Source: Pseudomonas frederiksbergensis | GTDB lineage: Bacteria; Pseudomonadota; Gammaproteobacteria; Pseudomonadales; Pseudomonadaceae | DNA: 64,000 nucleotides | Direction: 5' to 3' | NCBI RefSeq assembly: GCF_001952935.1 | Contig: NZ_CP018319.1 | Span: 5,910,001-5,974,000 of the forward strand | Shown here: positions 49,883 through 58,884 of the stretch, piece after piece | Numbering within the stretch: the stretch's first letter is position 1 | Layout of the letters: each line of letters begins with the position of its first letter | The notes under the pieces: model-generated | What the model saw: the letters and a program-made list of their open reading frames with translations, nothing else | Database searches by the model: none | What the model was told of the DNA's origin: nothing | Translations under genes and position numbers: made by a program

Positions 49883-51372
49883 GGCGAATCCTCCTTGCCC
49901 TCCTGTTATGGATCAGTGCCGCCCAGGCCGGCGCAGCGGTTCCGGCACTTGAACTCGCGGCGCAAAACTATCAGCAGCATTGCCAGAGTTGTCATGGTAT
50001 TAACCGTCTCGGCGGTGCGGGGCCGGCGTTGTTGCCGGAGAGTCTCAGCCGGATCAAACCCGATGAAATTCGCCGGGTGATCCAGAACGGCCGACCTGCG
50101 AGCCAGATGGCTGGTTATGCCAACGTGTTCAGCCCCGCTCAGATCGACGCGCTGGTGGATTACCTTCAGCAACCACCCGCCACCCCGCCCACCTGGAGCA
50201 ATGACGACATTGTCGGCAGTCACTCGATGCTCGCGGATCTCGGCAAATTGCCCACCACGCCCCAGCATGGCGCCGATCCGCTGAACCTGTTCGTGGTGGT
50301 GGAAGCCGGCGACCATCACATCGACATCCTCGACGGTGACCGCTTCGAGGTGTTGGCGCGGTTTGCTTCGCACTTTGCCGTGCATGGCGGGCCGAAGTTT
50401 TCGCCAGACGGACGCTTTGTCTACTTCGCCTCCCGTGACGGCTGGATCAGCCTGTATGACCTGCACAACCTGAAGTTGATCGCCGAAGTCCGCGCCGGCC
50501 TCAATACCCGCAACCTGGCGGTGAGCAAGGATGGACGCTGGGTGCTGGTGGGCAACTATCTGCCGGGGAATGTGGTGGTGCTCGATGCCCGCGACCTGTC
50601 GCTGGTCAAAACCATTCCCACGATCGGCCAGGACGGCACCGCGTCACGGGTCAGCGCGGTCTACTCCGCCCCGCCGCGGGACAGTTTCATCGTGGCGCTC
50701 AAGGACGTGAAAGAAGTCTGGGAACTGTCCTGGGCAGGCACACCGGATTTCGAACCACGGCGGATCCCGGCCGGGGACGTTCTCGACGACTTCTCCTTTT
50801 CACCGGACTACAAACAGCTGCTGGCCACCTCGCGCAAGGCCCAGGGCGGCCAGGTGATCGACCTCGACAGCGGCAAGGTGATCACCGACATCCCGCTGCC
50901 GGGGATGCCGCATTTGGGCTCGGGGACTTATTGGAAACGCAACGGTGAGTGGGTGTTCGCCACGCCGAACATCAGCAAGGGGCTGATCTCGGTCATCGAC
51001 TTCAAGACCTGGAAACTGATCAAGGAAATCCCGACCCTGGGGCCTGGGTTTTTCATGCGCAGTCACGTCAATTCACGGTATGCCTGGAGCGATGTGTTCT
51101 TCGGGCCGGACAACGATGCGATTCACTTGATCGACAAACAGACGCTGGAGATTGCCCACACACTGCGTCCGATGCCGGGCAAAACGGCTGCTCATGTCGA
51201 GTTCACTCGCGATGGCCGTTTCCTGCTGCTGAGCATCTGGGCCACCGACGGTGCGCTGATCGTCTACGACAGCAACACACTCAAGGAGATCAAACGTATC
51301 CCGATGAACAAGCCTTCGGGCAAGTACAACGTGGGGAACAAAATTGAGTTTGCCGAGGGGACTTCGCATTAG
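49879..51372 (+). CDS. nirN: NirN, NirS-like d1-heme dehydrogenase
   Basis: This 497-residue exported protein has a signal peptide (cleavage near AQAGAAVP), a cytochrome c domain (CQSCHG) and a d1-type eight-bladed propeller. In P. aeruginosa NirN oxidises dihydro-heme d1 and hands it to NirS. His residues of the d1 pocket are seen in FASHFAVHGG and FMRSHVNSR. It is the last gene of the nir operon and converges on the response regulator gene 13 bases later, with no terminator visible. Confidence 0.93.
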   Translation: MRRILLALLLWISAAQAGAAVPALELAAQNYQQHCQSCHGINRLGGAGPALLPESLSRIKPDEIRRVIQNGRPASQMAGYANVFSPAQIDALVDYLQQPPATPPTWSNDDIVGSHSMLADLGKLPTTPQHGADPLNLFVVVEAGDHHIDILDGDRFEVLARFASHFAVHGGPKFSPDGRFVYFASRDGWISLYDLHNLKLIAEVRAGLNTRNLAVSKDGRWVLVGNYLPGNVVVLDARDLSLVKTIPTIGQDGTASRVSAVYSAPPRDSFIVALKDVKEVWELSWAGTPDFEPRRIPAGDVLDDFSFSPDYKQLLATSRKAQGGQVIDLDSGKVITDIPLPGMPHLGSGTYWKRNGEWVFATPNISKGLISVIDFKTWKLIKEIPTLGPGFFMRSHVNSRYAWSDVFFGPDNDAIHLIDKQTLEIAHTLRPMPGKTAAHVEFTRDGRFLLLSIWATDGALIVYDSNTLKEIKRIPMNKPSGKYNVGNKIEFAEGTSH

Positions 51373-51385
51373 GGTTTGGATCGGG

Positions 51386-52024
51386 TCAACTCGCCACCCG
51401 CACAACCCCCATATCAATCCCCAAATGCACCAGTTCGGTATGGGAAGTCACCTGCAACTTACTCTTGAGCAACGTCAGGTGATTGGAAACAGTCTTGCTG
51501 CTAATGCTCAGCTGCTCGGCAATTACCCGCGCCGGGGTACCTTTGGCAAGCATCACGAAAATCTCCAGTTCACGCTGAGTCATGCTCTGCAAGCGCGGAT
51601 CACTGGCATCCTGTTGCGGATGACACGCGAGCTGAGTGGCCAGCGGCTGCTCAATGTAGGCATGACCGGCGAGGATGCGCTGCACGGCCTCGATCAGCAC
51701 TTCGGGTGCCGAGCTTTTGGTCAGGTAGCCCGAAGCCCCGGCGTCGAGCGCCTGGCGCACCAACGGCAGTTCATCGTGCATGCTGAAAAACAGCACCCGC
51801 AGTTGCGGCAAGCGCTGACGCAATCGCCGGGTGGTTTCCAGACCGCTGATCCCCGGCAGACCAAAATCCATGATCACCAGATTCGGTACGGCTTCGTGTA
51901 CCCGCGTCAGCGCCTCCTCGCCCGTCGCCGCTTCACGGACTTCCATTGCCGGCAACAACGCTCGCAACAGACTGGCATAGCCCTGACGGACCACCGCATG
52001 GTCATCGACCAACAGGATATTCAT
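51386..52024 (-). CDS. NarL/FixJ-type response regulator (PedR2-like)
   Basis: This 212-residue regulator has a receiver domain (DDHAVVR; phospho-acceptor Asp in VIMDFGLPGISG; Lys in YLTKSS) and a LuxR-type HTH (MTQRELEIFVMLAKGTPARVIAEQLSIS). It is coupled to the upstream kinase by ATGA. Its position next to a HisKA_3 kinase and ped-type ABC genes matches pedS2/pedR2 of P. putida, the lanthanide-responsive pair controlling PQQ alcohol dehydrogenases. The function here is inferred from gene order. Confidence 0.85.
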   Translation of the reverse strand: MNILLVDDHAVVRQGYASLLRALLPAMEVREAATGEEALTRVHEAVPNLVIMDFGLPGISGLETTRRLRQRLPQLRVLFFSMHDELPLVRQALDAGASGYLTKSSAPEVLIEAVQRILAGHAYIEQPLATQLACHPQQDASDPRLQSMTQRELEIFVMLAKGTPARVIAEQLSISSKTVSNHLTLLKSKLQVTSHTELVHLGIDMGVVRVAS

Positions 52025-53283
52025 GACACCTCCCAAGGCATGCTCAACGTCAGCGCCCAACCGGCGCCGGGGTGACTGATGACTCGCAACTCGCCGCCCA
52101 GGCTGCGCGCACGTTCGAACATCGAATACAAACCGACACCCGGCCGCTGCGGCTGTTGCGCGCCTCGTCCGTTATCCCGAATGAGCAAGCGCAAACGGCC
52201 GCCATGGAATTGCAGGCGGACCCGCACCTGGCTGGCTTCGGCGTGCCGGGCGATGTTGGTCAATGCTTCCTGCAACAAACGATACAGATGGGTTTTGTTC
52301 GGTGCGGACAGCGGCGGGAGCTGCGCGCTGACCCGTAACTGGCAATCGATGCCTTGCCGGCCCTGCCATTGCTCCACCAGCAAACCGAAGGCTTCGGCCA
52401 GCGGCAGGTGTTGCAACACCACCGGATAGAGGTCATGCACCAGCGCCCGGAAACCCTGTTGCAAATGTTCGCAGTTGTGCTCCAGTTCCCGCACCGTGCG
52501 CTCCACCACCCCGGGTTGATCGGCGACCAGTCGTAACAGGCAAGCCTGGGCGCGAATGCCCGCCAGGTATTGGCCGAGGTCATCGTGCAGGGTCTGCGCC
52601 AGATGGGTGCGTTCCTGCTCCTGCACCGCCAATAACGCCTGAGTCAGTTGGGTCTTGTCGGCGCAAGCCTGCGCCAAGGCAGCGGTCATCTGATTGAAGT
52701 GCACCGCCAGTTGCCGCGCTTCCGGCACACCTTCAGCGCGCAATCGCACCTTGAGTTGCCCACCGGAGACCTGTTGCAACGCGCGCAACAATTCATCGAG
52801 CAAGCCCATGCCCCGGCGCACGGCCCAGCGGATGGTCAACAGACTCAACAGCAACGCCAACCCACAGAGGCTCAGCAGCTGTAGCAAGGAATCCCGGACT
52901 TCGTCGATTTCATCCCGCGGATCGACCGCGATCTGGACACGCCGGCCATCCTGCAAATCCAGCACCTGGGCGCTGTGTCGAGCGTGGGCAAACAACAAGC
53001 GCCCGAGCCAGGCGTCGAGCCCATCCTGAACCGGCAGCCGTGACGCCTCGCCGGGTTCCAGCCAGCGCACCCGCACATGCCGCAAACTGCCTGTCAGCCG
53101 GGGTTGCAGGCTGGCGGGGTCACGCTCGGCGGTTTCGCTCAAGTACTCGACCACGGCTTCGGCGGATTGCAATTCACGCTCCACGTCCGCCAGCGCCTGG
53201 TGCACCAGCAAGCCCATGCACGCCAAGGTGACCAAGGCGAAAAATCCGCCGACCCAGAGGTTGATCCGCCACAGGGCCGACAT
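52021..53283 (-). CDS. Membrane sensor histidine kinase (HisKA_3, PedS2-like)
   Basis: This 420-residue kinase has TM helices at about 10-30 and 130-150 flanking a periplasmic domain of about 100 residues. A HAMP-like linker, a HisKA_3 dimerisation helix with the phospho-His (TLHDDLGQYL) and an HATPase domain (ALTNIARHAEAS, DNGRGA) follow. It is coupled to the response regulator downstream and to a 40-residue ORF ending 2 bases upstream. The PedS2 analogy suggests a periplasmic metal or alcohol-related signal, but that is inferred from context. Confidence 0.85.
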   Translation of the reverse strand: MSALWRINLWVGGFFALVTLACMGLLVHQALADVERELQSAEAVVEYLSETAERDPASLQPRLTGSLRHVRVRWLEPGEASRLPVQDGLDAWLGRLLFAHARHSAQVLDLQDGRRVQIAVDPRDEIDEVRDSLLQLLSLCGLALLLSLLTIRWAVRRGMGLLDELLRALQQVSGGQLKVRLRAEGVPEARQLAVHFNQMTAALAQACADKTQLTQALLAVQEQERTHLAQTLHDDLGQYLAGIRAQACLLRLVADQPGVVERTVRELEHNCEHLQQGFRALVHDLYPVVLQHLPLAEAFGLLVEQWQGRQGIDCQLRVSAQLPPLSAPNKTHLYRLLQEALTNIARHAEASQVRVRLQFHGGRLRLLIRDNGRGAQQPQRPGVGLYSMFERARSLGGELRVISHPGAGWALTLSMPWEVS

Positions 53284-53285
53284 CC

Positions 53286-53408
53286 CTAGCGCCCCGGTGT
53301 CATGGGCAGGACCAGCAACGGCACGGGACGCGGGCCGTGGAGCTTGTCGACGCCGATCAGGGTCAGGATCAGCAGCAACGGCAGAAGCAGCGCTTTGAGA
53401 ATACGCAT
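53286..53408 (-). CDS. Candidate 40-residue membrane protein coupled to the sensor kinase
   Basis: MRILKALLLPLLLILTLIGVDKLHG is a single hydrophobic helix with a basic N-terminus, followed by a Pro-rich tail. GGGAGGAG precedes the ATG. The stop lies 2 bases before the kinase ATG. The strong ribosome site and tight coupling argue for a real gene, perhaps modulating the kinase. Confidence 0.6.
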   Translation of the reverse strand: MRILKALLLPLLLILTLIGVDKLHGPRPVPLLVLPMTPGR

Positions 53409-53566
53409 GATCGATCTCCTCCCGTGTGATGGCCGTTATCGCTCATGCTAAAACCGCGCCACCCCGGGCGAGCTACTACCTTGGTACTGGCTCACTGGTA
53501 CTTTCTGCATATTTCCTTCTGCCTCACAGCGTTCCTATGCTGGCGCTACCTGTAATGGAGTGCCCT

Positions 53567-54751
53567 ATGCGCCAGCTTGCCCCTTACGCCCTGATCTATC
53601 TGTTGGCGATTGCCTGTGCCGCCGGGCTGGCGACCCAGAGCCAGGCTGCCGAGGCGCCGTTGCAGGTGCAGATCGGCTACCTGGGCTATCGCCCTGATCC
53701 GGGCCCGTTGCTGTCGAACGTCATTCCCGAGCCGGTCGATGCCGGCCTGCGTGGCGCCGAACTGGCGATCACTGACAGCAACAGCACCGGGCGTTTCCTC
53801 AATCAGAGCTACAACCTGGTCAGCGCCAACGTCGACAATCCGGATGCCCTGGTCGAAGCGGCCAAGGCTCAACATGCCCAAGGCCTGCGCCTGTTTGTCG
53901 TCAATGCGCCAGCCGCCAGCCTGCGCCAACTCAGCACCGTGCTGCCCGACAGCTTGCTGTTCAACGCCGGCAGCCCCGACGACAGCCTGCGCACCAGCGA
54001 CTGCCTGCCGAACGTGCTGCACAGCCTGCCAAGCCGGGCGATGCTCGCCGATGCACTGGCGCAATTTTTGGTGCTGCGCAAATGGCAACGGGCGCTGCTG
54101 ATCGTCGGCCCGACCCCGGACGATCAAGCCTATGCAGCCGCCCTGCGCCGCGCCGCCAAACGTTTCGGCCTGACCCTGGTCGCGGAAAAAGCCTGGAGTT
54201 TCGACAATGATCAGCGCCGCAGCGCCCAGGCCGACATGCCGCTGTTCACCCAGACCGCCGAGTACGACGTGGTGCTGGTGGCGGATGAACGGGGTGATTT
54301 CGGCGAATACGTGCCTTACCAGACCTGGTACCCACGGCCGGTCGCCGGCACTCAGGGACTGACCCCGGTGGGCTGGCACAAAACCGTGGAAACCTACGGC
54401 GCCGCCCAATTGCAGAAACGCTTCGAAGCCCTGGCCGGACGCTGGATGAATGACCGCGATTTTGCCGCCTGGATCGCCGTGCGCAGCATCGCCAGCGCCG
54501 TGAGCAAACTGCGCCAGGCCGATCCGGTGGCAATCCGTACGCTTGAGATCAGCGATCAATTGCCGCTGGACGGTTTCAAGGGTCGCAAGCTCAGCTATCG
54601 GCCGTGGAACGGTCAGTTGCGCCAACCGATTCCCATCGTGCAGCCCCGGGCGCTGGTCAGTACGTCGCCGCAAGACGGCTTCCTGCACCCCTTCAACGAG
54701 ATGGACAGCCTCGGCTACGACAAACCCGAGGTCAGTTGCCGTTTTCCCTGA
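53567..54751 (+). CDS. Periplasmic substrate-binding protein of the PQQ-ADH-associated ABC system (PedA-like)
   Basis: This 394-residue exported protein (signal peptide ending near SQAAEAPL) resembles branched-chain amino-acid-type binding proteins and the family annotated as ABC substrate-binding protein of PQQ-dependent alcohol dehydrogenase systems. Typical stretches are QIGYLGYRPDPGPLLSN and a C-terminal GYDKPEVSCRFP. GGAG precedes the ATG at 53567; the longer frame upstream is not supported. It heads an operon with the beta-propeller, ATPase and permease genes. The ligand is unknown. Confidence 0.8.
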   Translation: MRQLAPYALIYLLAIACAAGLATQSQAAEAPLQVQIGYLGYRPDPGPLLSNVIPEPVDAGLRGAELAITDSNSTGRFLNQSYNLVSANVDNPDALVEAAKAQHAQGLRLFVVNAPAASLRQLSTVLPDSLLFNAGSPDDSLRTSDCLPNVLHSLPSRAMLADALAQFLVLRKWQRALLIVGPTPDDQAYAAALRRAAKRFGLTLVAEKAWSFDNDQRRSAQADMPLFTQTAEYDVVLVADERGDFGEYVPYQTWYPRPVAGTQGLTPVGWHKTVETYGAAQLQKRFEALAGRWMNDRDFAAWIAVRSIASAVSKLRQADPVAIRTLEISDQLPLDGFKGRKLSYRPWNGQLRQPIPIVQPRALVSTSPQDGFLHPFNEMDSLGYDKPEVSCRFP

Positions 54752-54781
54752 CCCAATATTTAAAACAACAAGGAATCTGCC

Positions 54782-55741
54782 ATGCGCCGCACCCTGCTTT
54801 CCTGCGCTCTGCTGCTCGCCGCCGGGCACGCCGCTGCCAGCACCGCCTGGGTTTCCAACGAAAAAGACAACAGCCTGAGCCTGATCGACCTGCAGACCCT
54901 GCAAGTCACCGACACCCTGCCCGTCGGCCAGCGCCCGCGCGGTCTGCTGCTGTCCCACGACAACAAGCTGCTGTACATCTGCGCCAGCGACTCGGACCGG
55001 GTCCAGGTGATGGATGTGGCCACGCGCAAGATCATCAAGGAACTGCCCTCGGGCAAAGATCCTGAACAATTCGCCCTGCACCCGAATAATCGCTGGTTGT
55101 ACGTTTCCAACGAAGACGATGCGCTGGTGACGGTGATCGACACCGAAACCTCCAAGGTGCTCGGGCAGATCAGCGTCGGTGTCGAGCCTGAAGGCATGGC
55201 CGTCAGCCCCGACGGCAAGTGGGCGGTGAACACCAGTGAAACCACCAACATGCTGCACTGGATCGACACCAGCACTCAGACTCTGGCCGATAGCACTCTG
55301 GTGGATCAGCGACCGCGCTTCGTTGAGTTCACACCCGATGGCTCGAAGCTCTGGGCTTCGGCGGAAATCGGCGGCACGGTGACCATTCTCGACGTCGCCA
55401 GCCGCAAGGTCCTCAAAACCCTGACCTTCCAGATCAAGGGCGTGCACCCGGACAAAGTCCAGCCAGTGGGGATCAAGCTCAGCGCTGACGGCAAATACGG
55501 TTTCGTCGCCCTCGGCCCGGCCAATCATGTGGCGGTGATCGATGCCAAGACCTTCGAAATTCTTGATTATCTGCTGGTCGGCCGGCGGGTCTGGCAGATG
55601 TCGTTTACCCCGGATCAAAAGCAATTACTGGCCACCAACGGCGTCAGCGGCGACGTGTCGGTGATCGATGTCGACAGCCTCAAGGTGACTAAATCGATCA
55701 AGGTCGGGCGTTATCCGTGGGGCGTGGTGGTGACGCCATGA
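54782..55741 (+). CDS. Periplasmic YVTN-type beta-propeller protein of the ped system
   Basis: This 319-residue protein has a signal peptide (LLAAGHAAASTAW) and seven short propeller repeats with NNRWLYVSNEDDALVTVID and KSIKVGRYPWG. This family is annotated as PQQ-dependent catabolism-associated beta-propeller and lies next to the ABC genes in P. putida. It lacks a PQQ-binding Trp motif set, so it is not the dehydrogenase. The ATPase gene overlaps its end by 4 bases. Confidence 0.82.
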   Translation: MRRTLLSCALLLAAGHAAASTAWVSNEKDNSLSLIDLQTLQVTDTLPVGQRPRGLLLSHDNKLLYICASDSDRVQVMDVATRKIIKELPSGKDPEQFALHPNNRWLYVSNEDDALVTVIDTETSKVLGQISVGVEPEGMAVSPDGKWAVNTSETTNMLHWIDTSTQTLADSTLVDQRPRFVEFTPDGSKLWASAEIGGTVTILDVASRKVLKTLTFQIKGVHPDKVQPVGIKLSADGKYGFVALGPANHVAVIDAKTFEILDYLLVGRRVWQMSFTPDQKQLLATNGVSGDVSVIDVDSLKVTKSIKVGRYPWGVVVTP

Positions 55742-56469
55742 ACGCACTCGAAGTCAGCGAACTGAGCTTCGCTTATGGTGCGAAAGAGGCGTTGCGCCAG
55801 GTGAGTTTCAACCTGGCACCCGGCCGTTTTGCGGCGCTGCTCGGTCCGAATGGCGCGGGCAAATCGACGCTGATTGCCCTGCTCACCCGGCTCTATGATT
55901 TACAGCGCGGTGACATCCGCGTCGGCGGCTGTTCGTTGCGCAACGCCGCACGTCCGGCGCTCAAGCAACTGGGTGTGGTGTTTCAGCAAAGCACGTTGGA
56001 CCTCGACCTGAGCGTCGAGCAAAACCTGCGTTATCACGCCGCGCTGCATGGCATGTCGCGGCGCCAGACCGGCCTGCGGGTCGACGCCGAACTGGCCCGT
56101 CAGGCCTTGACCGAACGCCGTCGCGAGCGGGTTCGCGAACTCAATGGCGGCCACCGTCGCCGAGTGGAAATCGCCCGCGCGTTGTTGCATGAACCGCGCC
56201 TGCTGCTGCTCGACGAGGCCAGCGTCGGCCTCGACCCGGCCAGTCGGCTGGCGCTCAATCAACACATTCGTAGTTTGTGCCGCGAACAGAACATCAGCGT
56301 GCTCTGGACCACCCATTTGCTCGATGAAGTGCAGCCCAGCGACGACTTGCTGATTCTCCATCAGGGCCGGTTGGTGGCCAGCGGACAAGCCGATGCGCTG
56401 AGTCTGGAACATGGCGGCGATCTCGGTTCGGCCTTCGCTCGACTGACCACTTCAGGAGCCGCCCAATGA
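55738..56469 (+). CDS. ABC transporter ATPase (PedB-like)
   Basis: This 243-residue ATPase has Walker A LLGPNGAGKST, Q-loop VVFQQSTLDL, a diverged signature LNGGHRRRVEIARAL (LSGGQ replaced by LNGGH) and Walker B LLLLDEASVGLDP. It partners with the permease that follows, overlapping by 4 bases. Family members are linked to PQQ-dependent alcohol oxidation, possibly exporting toxic alcohol or aldehyde. Confidence 0.85.
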   Translation: MNALEVSELSFAYGAKEALRQVSFNLAPGRFAALLGPNGAGKSTLIALLTRLYDLQRGDIRVGGCSLRNAARPALKQLGVVFQQSTLDLDLSVEQNLRYHAALHGMSRRQTGLRVDAELARQALTERRRERVRELNGGHRRRVEIARALLHEPRLLLLDEASVGLDPASRLALNQHIRSLCREQNISVLWTTHLLDEVQPSDDLLILHQGRLVASGQADALSLEHGGDLGSAFARLTTSGAAQ

Positions 56470-57257
56470 ATGCCTACTGGCAATGTTTCAGCGGCATCGT
56501 GCTGCGCGAATGGCTGCGTTTTGTGTTGCAGCGCACGCGGTTTCTCAGCGCGCTGGTTCGGCCGTTGCTGTGGCTGCTGGTGTTCGCTGCCGGTTTTCGC
56601 GCGGCACTGGGGATCGCGATCATCGAGCCCTACGACACCTACATTCCCTACGAGGTCTACATCATTCCCGGACTGGCCTGCATGATCCTGCTGTTCAACG
56701 GCATGCAAGGTTCGCTGTCGATGGTCTACGACCGGGAAATGGGCAGCATGCGCGTGCTGCTGACCAGCCCCCTGCCCCGGACTTTCCTGTTGTGCAGCAA
56801 ACTGTTGGCCACTTCGTTGATCTCGTTGTTGCAGGTGTACGCCTTTCTGGCGATTGCCTGGGTGTACGGCGTGCAGCCACCGGCCATGGGGCTGTTGATC
56901 GCCTTGCCGGCGTTGCTGCTGGTGGCGTTGATGCTCAGCGCGCTGGGTTTGTTGCTGTCCAACGCGATCCGCCAGCTGGAGAACTTTGCCGGAGTGATGA
57001 ATTTCGTGATCTTCCCGCTGTTTTTCCTGTCGTCGGCGCTGTATCCGCTGTGGAAGATGCGCGAATCCAGCGAGTGGCTGTATTGGTTGTGCGCATTGAA
57101 CCCGTTCACCCATGCGGTGGAACTGGTGCGGTTTGCCTTGTATGAACGCTTCAATCCGCTGGCACTGGCGGTGTGCGTGGGGCTGACGCTGGTATTCGCC
57201 CTGCTCGCCGTACTCACCTTCAACCCGCAACACGCCGCCCTGCGCAAAACCAACTAA
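56466..57257 (+). CDS. ABC-2-type permease (PedC-like)
   Basis: This 263-residue permease has six hydrophobic helices with the ABC-2 motif LYPLWKMRE and GLACMILLFNGMQGSLSMVYDREMG. It forms an exporter with the preceding ATPase. The stop is followed by a REPIN at 57271-57365, marking the end of the transcription unit. Confidence 0.85.
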   Translation: MNAYWQCFSGIVLREWLRFVLQRTRFLSALVRPLLWLLVFAAGFRAALGIAIIEPYDTYIPYEVYIIPGLACMILLFNGMQGSLSMVYDREMGSMRVLLTSPLPRTFLLCSKLLATSLISLLQVYAFLAIAWVYGVQPPAMGLLIALPALLLVALMLSALGLLLSNAIRQLENFAGVMNFVIFPLFFLSSALYPLWKMRESSEWLYWLCALNPFTHAVELVRFALYERFNPLALAVCVGLTLVFALLAVLTFNPQHAALRKTN

Positions 57258-57270
57258 CACCACAATCCTC

Positions 57271-57365
57271 CCTGTGGGAGCGGGCTTGCTCGCGAAGACG
57301 GCCGTCCAGTCGACAAAAATGTTGCCTGACACACCGCCTTCGCGAGCAAGCCCGCTCCCACAGGG
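57271..57365. repeat. REPIN (GTGGGAGCGGGCTTGCTCGCG variant)
   Basis: The arms (CCTGTGGGAGCGGGCTTGCTCG... and complement) are separated by a roughly 35-base centre. It lies between the permease and the rhodanese-like gene. Confidence 0.9.
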
Positions 57366-57483
57366 GATTTGCGTTGAACAGGGTGAAATTACTACTTTAG
57401 TACTGGTTTTCCTGTCTATCGTCGCATTCCAATCGCACCGAGACTGGCATGTAATAGGTTCATAACTATAAGGATTGAACCCC

Positions 57484-58041
57484 ATGCCGCGTGCCCGACG
57501 TCGTCTGCTGCGCCCTTCTCTCGCTGCGCTATCGCTGAGCCTGTTGCTGGGCGTCGCGCAGGCCGAAACACCGCTGTTTTCCGCCGACGGCTATCGCATC
57601 GGTCTGTACCGCAGTCCGACCCCGAATCACGTACAGGGCGCCGACATCATCGATACCGCCGCCCTGCAAACCCTGCTAACCCAGACACCCCGTCCGGTGC
57701 TGATCGACGTTTATCGCCGGCAATGGCTGCAAGGACGTTTCATCGAGGACCAGCCCCACGAAAGCCTCCCCGGCAGCCATTGGCTGGCCAATACCGGCGA
57801 CGGTGACCTGACGCCTGACTGGCAGGACTATTTTGCGCGTAAGCTGAACACATTGACCGCAGGTGATCTCGCACAACCGCTGGTCTTCTACTGCCGCTCC
57901 GATTGCTGGCTGAGCTGGAACGCCGTGAAGCGCGCCGCCGCCATGGGCTATAAGACTCTGTATTGGTATCGCGACGGCCTGGACGCCTGGCAGGCAGCCA
58001 ACCTGCCCGTAACGCCTGCCCAGCCCGAGCCCTTCCCCTGA
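57484..58041 (+). CDS. PQQ-catabolism-associated rhodanese-like protein with CxxxCW motif
   Basis: This 185-residue exported protein (signal peptide ending LGVAQAET) has a rhodanese-like domain. PVLIDVYRRQW marks the fold, and the active-site loop reads FYCRSDCWLSWNAVKRA, with two Cys followed by Trp. It belongs to the family annotated as PQQ-dependent catabolism-associated CXXCW protein. AAGGA lies 9 bases before the ATG; the upstream in-frame TTG at 57475 is less likely. It may bind or transfer a sulfur or redox group in the periplasm. Confidence 0.8.
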   Translation: MPRARRRLLRPSLAALSLSLLLGVAQAETPLFSADGYRIGLYRSPTPNHVQGADIIDTAALQTLLTQTPRPVLIDVYRRQWLQGRFIEDQPHESLPGSHWLANTGDGDLTPDWQDYFARKLNTLTAGDLAQPLVFYCRSDCWLSWNAVKRAAAMGYKTLYWYRDGLDAWQAANLPVTPAQPEPFP

Positions 58042-58097
58042 CCTTTACGCGTGCGAGTTGTTGCCACACCCTAATCAAAATAATGAGGTGAAAGGCT

Positions 58098-58760
58098 ATG
58101 TACAAAATTCTGATTGCCGATGATCACCCGCTGTTTCGCGAAGCCATTCATAACGTCATCAGCGATGGTTTTCCGGGCAGCGAGGTGATGGAAACCGCCG
58201 ACCTGGACAGCGCCCTGGTGTTGACGCAGGAACACGACGACCTGGACCTGATCCTGCTAGACCTGAACATGCCCGGCATGCACGGCCTCAATGGCCTGAT
58301 CAATCTGCGCAACGAGGCACCGACCATTCCGGTGGTGATCGTCTCGGCCGAACAGGACAAACAAGTCGTGCTGCAAGCCATCACTTACGGCGCGGTGGGC
58401 TTCATCACCAAATCCTCGCCACGGGTGCAGATGACCGAAGCCATCCAGCAGATCCTCAACGGCAATGTCTACTTGCCGCCGGACATCATCCGCACGCAAA
58501 AAAGCGGTACAAGGCGCATGAACGATGCCCCGAGCTTCCCACCTGAGCTGCTACAGGCCTTGACCCGCAAACAGTTGCTGGTGCTCGAACGCATGACCAA
58601 GGGCGAGTCGAACAAACAGATCGCCTACACCCTGGAAATCGCCGAAACCACAGTCAAGGCCCACGTCTCGGCGATCCTGCGCAAACTCAATGTGCACAAC
58701 CGGGTGCAGGCGATTCTGAGTGCCGGGGATATTGATTTCGGGTCTTACTTACGCCGCTGA
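58098..58760 (+). CDS. NarL/FixJ-type response regulator (PedR1/AgmR-like)
   Basis: This 220-residue regulator has a receiver domain (DDHPLFREA; Asp in LILLDLNMPGMHG; Lys in FITKSS) and a LuxR HTH (LTRKQLLVLERMTKGESNKQIAYTLEIAETTVKAHV). GAGGTGAAAGGC precedes the ATG. It fits PedR1/AgmR/ErbR, activators of PQQ-dependent alcohol oxidation genes. It converges on the hybrid kinase gene across a palindromic repeat. Confidence 0.85.
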   Translation: MYKILIADDHPLFREAIHNVISDGFPGSEVMETADLDSALVLTQEHDDLDLILLDLNMPGMHGLNGLINLRNEAPTIPVVIVSAEQDKQVVLQAITYGAVGFITKSSPRVQMTEAIQQILNGNVYLPPDIIRTQKSGTRRMNDAPSFPPELLQALTRKQLLVLERMTKGESNKQIAYTLEIAETTVKAHVSAILRKLNVHNRVQAILSAGDIDFGSYLRR

Positions 58761-58768
58761 TGTCTGAT

Positions 58769-58884
58769 GATGATCGTTCCCACGCTCCGCGTGGGAATGC
58801 AGCCCGGGACGCTCTGCGTCCCTCCAGAGCCGAACGCGGAGCGTCCGTTGAGGCATTCCCACGCGGAGCGTGGGAACGATCATC
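58769..58884. repeat. Palindromic repeat, GATGATCGTTCCCACGC family
   Basis: A third repeat family has arms GATGATCGTTCCCACGCTCC... and complement, with nested inverted pieces (GGGACGCTCTGCGTCCC). It lies between the convergent regulator and kinase genes and ends one base before the kinase stop. Confidence 0.85.

Noticed and set aside
53546..55624. 692-residue open frame antisense to the binding-protein and propeller genes
   Set aside because: It spans two well-supported plus-strand genes and the gap between them; no recognised domain.
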